Assembly (NCBI GenBank): GCA_964427005.1
Contig: CAYRTL010000001.1
Coordinates: 1 to 64,000, forward strand
DNA from: JAMXLO01 sp964427005
Lineage (GTDB): Bacteria > Pseudomonadota > Alphaproteobacteria > Acetobacterales > Acetobacteraceae
Direction: 5' to 3'
DNA: 64,000 nt
Shown here: positions 59,310 through 64,000 of the stretch, piece after piece
Layout of the letters: every line of letters starts with the position of its first letter
How positions within the stretch are numbered: position 1 is the stretch's first letter
Program-made: the position numbers and the translations under genes
The notes under the pieces: model-generated
What the model was told of the DNA's origin: nothing
The model's database searches: none
Seen by the model: only the letters and a program-made list of their open reading frames with translations

Positions 59310-60437
59310 ATGACCGATCTCCCGCTCGACAGTTCAGTGCTCCCCGCCGGCATACGTTCGCGCTTCGTGCCAGATATTAACGGATTGCGCGTGCACATCC
59401 TGGAAGCCGGCCAGGCCACCGCAGGCCGTCCATGCGTGCTGCTGCTGCATGGCTTTCCCGAACTGGCCTATTCCTGGCGCAAGGTTATGCCAGCACTGGC
59501 TGACGCCGGTTACCACGCCGTGGCACCAGACCTTCGCGGTTACGGCCGCACCACGGGTTGGCGCGCCGACTATGACTCCGAGGCTGACCTGCATCCCTTC
59601 CGTCTGCTGAATGCGGTGAAGGATCAGCTTGCTCTGGTGCACGCGCTCGGCCTGCGATCGGTGGCAGCCGTCGTGGGACATGATTTCGGCTCGCCAGTTG
59701 CCGCGTGGTGCGCGCTCGTGCGACCCGACGTGTTCCAGTCGGTCGCGCTGATGAGTGCGCCGTTCGAAGGGCCACCAGATTTGTCGCCAAGGCCGTCGCG
59801 CGGCGATATTCATGCCGACCTCGCCCACTTGCCGCGCCCGCGCAAGCACTATCAGTGGTATTACTCGACGCGTTCGGCCAATCAGGACATGTGGCACTGC
59901 AAACAAGGTGTGCACGCGTTCCTGCGCGCTTATTACCACCACAAGAGCGCAGACTGGCGGCAGAACAAGCCCTTTCGCCTGAAGGGCTGGACGGCTGAGG
60001 AACTGGCAAAGATGCCAACCTACTACATCATGGACCTCGACCAGACCATGGCGGAGACCGTGGCACATGAAATGCCAACCGCAGCGGAAATCGCCGCCTG
60101 CCGCTGGCTGACGGAGAGTGAACTTGCCGTCTACAGCAGCGAATACGAGCGCAATGGGTTCGCCGGCGGTCTGCAATGGTATCGCCGCGGAACGACGGGC
60201 CTGGACACGCCGGAGCTGCAATTGTTTGCTGGGCGGACGATCGATGTGCCATCCATGTTCATTGCCGGCAGCAGCGATTGGGGCACTTATCAGCGCCCTG
60301 GTGCGTTCGAGCGTATGCAAGAGAACGCGTGCACACGCATGGTCGGCTGTCATCTGATCGACGGCGCCGGCCATTGGGTGCAGCAGGAACAGGCGGACAA
60401 GGTCGGCGAGTTGTTGCTCGAATTTCTGCGTCGTTAG
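59310..60437 (+). CDS. Alpha/beta hydrolase, epoxide hydrolase-like
   Basis: 375 residues of the alpha/beta hydrolase fold. Nucleophile Asp125 in VVGHDFGSPVAAW, oxyanion HGFP (47-50), DLRGYGRTTG and catalytic His355 in DGAGHWVQQEQ; an Asp nucleophile points to soluble epoxide hydrolase or haloalkane dehalogenase, and HGFPELAYSWRKVMPAL is the epoxide hydrolase signature. Excellent ribosome-binding site (GGAGGAGGAA, 4-5 bases before ATG). It is 60 bases upstream of a binding-protein gene on the same strand, so it may act on what that transporter imports. Confidence 0.92.
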   Translation: MTDLPLDSSVLPAGIRSRFVPDINGLRVHILEAGQATAGRPCVLLLHGFPELAYSWRKVMPALADAGYHAVAPDLRGYGRTTGWRADYDSEADLHPFRLLNAVKDQLALVHALGLRSVAAVVGHDFGSPVAAWCALVRPDVFQSVALMSAPFEGPPDLSPRPSRGDIHADLAHLPRPRKHYQWYYSTRSANQDMWHCKQGVHAFLRAYYHHKSADWRQNKPFRLKGWTAEELAKMPTYYIMDLDQTMAETVAHEMPTAAEIAACRWLTESELAVYSSEYERNGFAGGLQWYRRGTTGLDTPELQLFAGRTIDVPSMFIAGSSDWGTYQRPGAFERMQENACTRMVGCHLIDGAGHWVQQEQADKVGELLLEFLRR

Positions 60438-60497
60438 GTCAGGCTGGACGCCGCTTCATCGCCGCTCTACCAATGTAAGAAAGGGAGGAAGACGGTG

Positions 60498-61721
60498 ATG
60501 CGCGGCACGCTCGGTCGTCGTACATTCCTGGCGGGTACTGCCGCGGTGGGTCTGCCCATGCCGGCTATCGCACAGAACAAGCCGATACGTATCGGCTTGC
60601 TGACGGTCAAGACTGGACCGTTGGCACAAGGCGGTATCCAGATGGAACAGGGTACCAGTCTGTTCCTGAAGGACCGCAACAACGCCCTCGCTGGCCGCAA
60701 GGTGGAACTGCTAGTCGGTGACACGGGAGGCAATCCTGCGGGCACCAAGACCAAAGCGCAGGAACTGATCGAGCGCGACAACGTGGATATGATCTTCGGT
60801 CCGCTCGCCGCGTTCGAGCTGCTCGCGATCTCCGACTATGTGGCCGCACATAAGACGCCGATACTGAGCCTCGCCGCGGCGGAGGACATGTCGCAGCGCA
60901 AGCCCAACCCGTATTTCGTCCGTGCCTCCGGGACATCGGCGCAGAACATGCATGTGCTCGCCGACTACGCGGCAAAGGAACTGAGATACAAGACGGTCAT
61001 GACCATCAGCGAGGATTTCGCATTTGGTTATGAGCAGATGGGCGGCTTCCAACGTGTGTTCGAGGATGCCGGCGGCCGAGTTGTGAAGAAGTTGTGGCCG
61101 CCTATCGTCACGCCGGACTACACGCCGTATATCGCTCAGCTCAGTGGCGTGGATGCGATCGTGCAGGGCTTCGCCGGCTCCAATCCGCTAAAGTTCATGA
61201 AGCAGTATAAAGATGCGGGCGCAACACTGCCGGTCATCGGCGGCGGCACCGCCGGCGATGATGCACTGCTGAAGAGCTTTGGTGACGAAGCGGTTGGACT
61301 CGTGACAGCGTCCGTGTTCAGCTCAGATCTTGACACGCCGGTGACCAAGCAGTTCGTCGCCGGGATGGTGCGAGACACTGGTGCCATTCCTGGCCTGTAT
61401 GCCGCCGGGATGTACATTAATGGCATGATTGCCGAGGCGGCGTTGCAGGCAACCGGCGGCAACACCGACGATAAGGAAGCACTGATCAAGGCAATGCGCG
61501 CGGCGTCATTACTAGACTCACCGCGCGGGCCGTTCCACTTCGACCACTTCGGCAATGTCATCGGCAACGTGTACATCCGTCGCTTGGAGCGCAAAGACGG
61601 CAAGCTGGTGCAGACGACGATCAAGACTTACCCTAATGTCAGTCAGTTCTGGACGTATGACGAGAAGTGGTTTCTCGAGCAGCCGGTCTATTCGCGTGAC
61701 TATCCGCCGCTGAAGAGCTGA
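60498..61721 (+). CDS. ABC transporter substrate-binding protein (branched-chain amino acid type)
   Basis: 407 residues. Tat-like signal with GRRTFLAGTAAVGLP and cleavage after AIA-Q near residue 26; Peripla_BP_6 fold (NKPIRIGLLTVKTGPLAQGGIQ, GDTGGNPAGTKTKAQELIERD, ASGTSAQNMHVLADYAAKEL). Periplasmic subunit of the importer encoded just downstream; family members bind branched-chain amino acids, amides, aromatic acids and others. ATG 60498 has GGGAGGAA 7-8 bases upstream; GTG 60495 is an alternative. Leads into livH-livM-livG. Confidence 0.94.
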   Translation: MRGTLGRRTFLAGTAAVGLPMPAIAQNKPIRIGLLTVKTGPLAQGGIQMEQGTSLFLKDRNNALAGRKVELLVGDTGGNPAGTKTKAQELIERDNVDMIFGPLAAFELLAISDYVAAHKTPILSLAAAEDMSQRKPNPYFVRASGTSAQNMHVLADYAAKELRYKTVMTISEDFAFGYEQMGGFQRVFEDAGGRVVKKLWPPIVTPDYTPYIAQLSGVDAIVQGFAGSNPLKFMKQYKDAGATLPVIGGGTAGDDALLKSFGDEAVGLVTASVFSSDLDTPVTKQFVAGMVRDTGAIPGLYAAGMYINGMIAEAALQATGGNTDDKEALIKAMRAASLLDSPRGPFHFDHFGNVIGNVYIRRLERKDGKLVQTTIKTYPNVSQFWTYDEKWFLEQPVYSRDYPPLKS

Positions 61722-61734
61722 CGCGCTTGTTCCC

Positions 61735-62595
61735 GTGAACCTGTGGCTGATCCTGTCGGTCAACAGCGTCACACTAGGCGGCTTGCTGTTCCTGCTCTCG
61801 GCTGGATTTTCACTGATCTTCGGTCTAATGCGAATCCCGAACCTGACGCACGGCTCGATGTTCATGCTGGGCGCGTATCTGGGCGTGAGCTGCATCGCCT
61901 GGGGTTTTGGTTTCTGGACTGCGACGCTCGCAGCCGCGCTCGGCGTCGCGGTGTTCGGTGCGGTGATTGAACGCTTCGTTCTGCGCCGCCTCGTGGGCGC
62001 GGAACTGGCTCAGGTCCTGGTCACACTCGGCTTGTCCTTTATGGTCGCCGATGTGTGTCTGATGCAGTGGGGCGGCGACCCGATCGCGGTGGAAACACCA
62101 ACGGCGTTGCGCGGCGCGACACGCGTACTTGGCCTGGCATTCCCCACCTATCGGCTCGCCATCATCCTGATCGCCACGATGATCGCGGCGGCCCTGTGGC
62201 TGCTACTGGAGCGAACCAGGCTTGGCGCGATGATCCGTGCGGCAGTTGATGATCCGGCAATGGCGCGCAGTGTCGGCATCCGCGTATCACACCTGTTTAC
62301 CATCGTGTTTGCACTTGGCGCCGGTCTCGCAGGCTTCGCGGGCATGATTGGTGGACCGATCCTTTCGGTGTATCCCGGCCTCGATCAGGACATGCTGCCT
62401 CTCGCATTGGTCGTGGTGATCCTTGGCGGAACCGGCAGACTCCTCGGGTCGCTTGTCGGCAGCTTTGTGGTCGGATTCCTGTACAACTTCGGCCAGGCGG
62501 TCTTTCCCGAGCTTGCCTACGTTATCCTCTTCCTGCCCATGCTGATCGTGCTGGTCGTGCGCCCGCAGGGTCTGTTCGGCCGAGTGACGCTGTGA
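61735..62595 (+). CDS. livH: Branched-chain amino acid ABC transporter permease (LivH)
   Basis: 286 residues with about eight membrane helices. LFLLSAGFSLIFGLMRIPNLTHGSMFMLGAY is the LivH N-terminal signature and GAGLAGFAGMIGGPILSVYPG the conserved helix-loop. Starts with GTG and the stop overlaps LivM by 4 bases (GTGA). Part of the operon binding protein-LivH-LivM-LivG. Inner membrane. Confidence 0.94.
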   Translation: MNLWLILSVNSVTLGGLLFLLSAGFSLIFGLMRIPNLTHGSMFMLGAYLGVSCIAWGFGFWTATLAAALGVAVFGAVIERFVLRRLVGAELAQVLVTLGLSFMVADVCLMQWGGDPIAVETPTALRGATRVLGLAFPTYRLAIILIATMIAAALWLLLERTRLGAMIRAAVDDPAMARSVGIRVSHLFTIVFALGAGLAGFAGMIGGPILSVYPGLDQDMLPLALVVVILGGTGRLLGSLVGSFVVGFLYNFGQAVFPELAYVILFLPMLIVLVVRPQGLFGRVTL

Positions 62596-63566
62596 AGCGC
62601 GTTGCCATTTTCGCCACGCTTTTGCTGCTGGCGACAGTGCCCTGGTGGATCGGCAATAGCTACTACATCAACGTAACCACGCAGATCCTGATTTTTGCCG
62701 TGCTCGCGCTGGGGCTGAACGTGCTGGTGGGATACGCCGGCCTGGTGACGCTGGGTCACGCTGGCCTGTTCGGCATCGCTGCCTATGCCGCAGCGACACT
62801 GATCAATGCCGGCCACAACCAGATCATCGTGGCAATCGGCGCTCTCTTGGTCACGCTGGCCGCAACCGCGATTTTCGCCGTGCTGGCATTGCGTGGCACT
62901 GGGCTCGGCTTTGTTATGATTACGGTCGCGCTCGGGCAAATCGTCTGGGGCATCGCGTATCGCTGGATAAGCCTGACCAACGGGGATAACGGCGTCTCGA
63001 TCACCACCCGTCCCTCGCCCTTTGGGCTGTTGCTCACCTCTGCCGATGCTTTCTATTGGGCGACGCTTGTGATCTTTCTGGTCGCGATAGCCGCGATGGC
63101 GATTTTCGTCGCCTCACCATTCGGGGCGGCAGTCCGCGGCACCCGTGATCAGCCGCGGCGCATGACAGCTCTCGGCTACAACGTGTGGCTAACCCGCTTC
63201 CTCGCCTTCCTGTTCTCCGGCTTCTGGAGCGGCGTCGCTGGCCTGCTGTATCTCTATTACAACCAGTTCGTCAGTCCACAGACCGTTGCGCTGAGCGCAT
63301 CGGCGGAAGCATTGTTGATGGTGATTGCGGGCGGCACCGGCACGCTTATCGGGCCGATCGCCGGCGCGGCCTTGGTCATCATCATGAAGGACATCGCCAG
63401 CGCCTACATTGAACGCTGGAACTTCGTACTCGGCGCGATTTTCGTGCTCATCGTCATCTTCATGCCAGAGGGGCTGGTGCCCGGTTGCGCGCGATTTTTG
63501 CGCTGGGCTGTGGCTTCTCTGCGGCCACGGTCAGCACCAATGCTAGAGCGCGAGGCCGGCCGATGA
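62592..63566 (+). CDS. livM: Branched-chain amino acid ABC transporter permease (LivM)
   Basis: 324 residues with about ten membrane helices. ALGLNVLVGYAGLVTLGHAGLFGIAAYAAA is the LivM signature; GVAGLLYLYYNQFVSPQTV and GGTGTLIGPIAGAALVIIM follow. Starts with GTG 62592 in a GTGA overlap with livH; the stop overlaps livG by ATGA. Partner of LivH. Confidence 0.94.
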   Translation: MKRVAIFATLLLLATVPWWIGNSYYINVTTQILIFAVLALGLNVLVGYAGLVTLGHAGLFGIAAYAAATLINAGHNQIIVAIGALLVTLAATAIFAVLALRGTGLGFVMITVALGQIVWGIAYRWISLTNGDNGVSITTRPSPFGLLLTSADAFYWATLVIFLVAIAAMAIFVASPFGAAVRGTRDQPRRMTALGYNVWLTRFLAFLFSGFWSGVAGLLYLYYNQFVSPQTVALSASAEALLMVIAGGTGTLIGPIAGAALVIIMKDIASAYIERWNFVLGAIFVLIVIFMPEGLVPGCARFLRWAVASLRPRSAPMLEREAGR

Positions 63567-64000
63567 CCGCGCTGGCGTTGCAGGGGCTCAATAAGGCCTT
63601 CGGCGGATTGCGCGTCACCTCGGATGTGAATCTCGCGGTCGCGACAGGCGAGCGACGGCTCATCATCGGGCCAAACGGTGCCGGCAAGACGACGCTCTTC
63701 AACCTGATCACGGGTGAGCTGCGTGCCGATGCCGGACGGGTCATGTTGTTTGATCACGATCTGACCGGCGTACCCACGCGGAGACGCGCGCATCTGGGTC
63801 TGTCGCGCACCTACCAGATCATCACGCTGTTTCCTCGCGAAACGCTGGCACACAACGTGACGCTTTCGCTTCTCGGCCTGTCGCCCCTGCGCTGGAATCC
63901 CCTCGTCCGGCTCAGTCGTCAGCACGAGCTGCTGGACCACGCGCGCCAGGCCCTGGCGCAGATTGGACTGCAGCATCTGGCCGAACGGCCCGTAGCGCAA
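63563..64000 (+). CDS. livG: Branched-chain amino acid ABC transporter ATP-binding protein (LivG), partial
   Basis: First 146 codons, cut by the window edge. Walker A is intact: GPNGAGKTTLFNLITGE (about 35-51), and the LivG-type Q-loop LSRTYQIITLFPRETLAHNV is seen at about 82-101; the signature, Walker B and C-terminal region lie beyond 64000. Starts at ATG 63563 in a 4-base ATGA overlap with livM. Energises the importer of this operon. The gene has no stop in the window. Confidence 0.93.
   Translation, partial: MTALALQGLNKAFGGLRVTSDVNLAVATGERRLIIGPNGAGKTTLFNLITGELRADAGRVMLFDHDLTGVPTRRRAHLGLSRTYQIITLFPRETLAHNVTLSLLGLSPLRWNPLVRLSRQHELLDHARQALAQIGLQHLAERPVAQ

Overview
The window looks like chromosomal DNA of a high-GC, Gram-negative, aerobic bacterium, most likely an alphaproteobacterium (Rhodospirillales/Acetobacteraceae-like or a relative). 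This placement is inferred from GC-rich codon use, many ATGA/GTGA gene overlaps, outer-membrane OmpA proteins, Tat-type signals on ABC binding proteins, and dispersed palindromic repeats of kinds common in such genomes. No phage, insertion sequence, CRISPR array or rRNA gene was seen. Nearly all DNA is coding; the only gap over 300 bases lies upstream of prkA.

Layout. 1-5.1 kb: M20 peptidase and DUF1345 membrane protein, then a reverse-strand group of aminoglycoside-phosphotransferase-like kinase, acyl-CoA dehydrogenase and SDR that resembles a 4-hydroxyacyl-CoA catabolic module. 5.2-6.3 kb: an ECF sigma factor and a zinc-finger anti-sigma candidate, divergently arranged. 6.9-11.9 kb: the prkA-yeaH-spoVR stress operon, preceded by a short ORF with a strong ribosome-binding site. 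11.9-13.0 kb: a glycine-rich secreted protein and a flavin reductase-like protein. 13.1-20.6 kb: AsmA, fused hydantoinase A/B and creatininase. 20.7-26.7 kb: SAF-domain dehydrogenase, two isocitrate-lyase/PEP-mutase superfamily enzymes, a ThDP enzyme and a CNT nucleoside transporter. 26.7-30.4 kb: a sugar-type ABC importer (binding protein and two permeases, no ATPase) and a thioesterase. 30.4-38.1 kb: an MFS exporter, a large hybrid histidine kinase, a lipoprotein and two tandem OmpA-like porins. 38.2-39.7 kb: selenocysteine tRNA (selC) directly behind selA. 39.7-49.9 kb: GNAT, N-formylglutamate amidohydrolase, isochorismatase, a second ThDP enzyme, an amide/branched-chain-type binding protein, a PAS hybrid kinase, an acyl-CoA synthetase and a haloacid dehalogenase. 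49.9-52.4 kb: chromate transporter, GFA protein and a double carboxymuconolactone decarboxylase-domain protein. 52.5-56.6 kb: a seven-gene Mrp/Mbh-type cation/proton antiporter operon lacking the large NuoL-like MrpA domain. 56.6-64.0 kb: argB, an orphan membrane histidine kinase, an epoxide hydrolase and a branched-chain amino-acid-type ABC operon that runs off the window.

How the genes fit together. Much of the window is small-molecule scavenging: three ABC systems, amide/hydantoin/creatinine-type hydrolases and acyl-CoA enzymes. The rest deals with envelope and stress physiology (sigma/anti-sigma, PrkA operon, OmpA, antiporter, chromate efflux). The selA-selC pair shows that the organism makes selenoproteins, although neither selB nor an evident selenoprotein gene lies in this window.

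The items most worth a second look are the Mbh-like stand-alone antiporter, the one-base selA/selC junction, the hybrid kinase with a pseudo-receiver and a pseudo-HPt domain, the leader ORF before prkA, and dispersed repeats that have become part of coding sequences. No clearly unprecedented system could be demonstrated from sequence alone.
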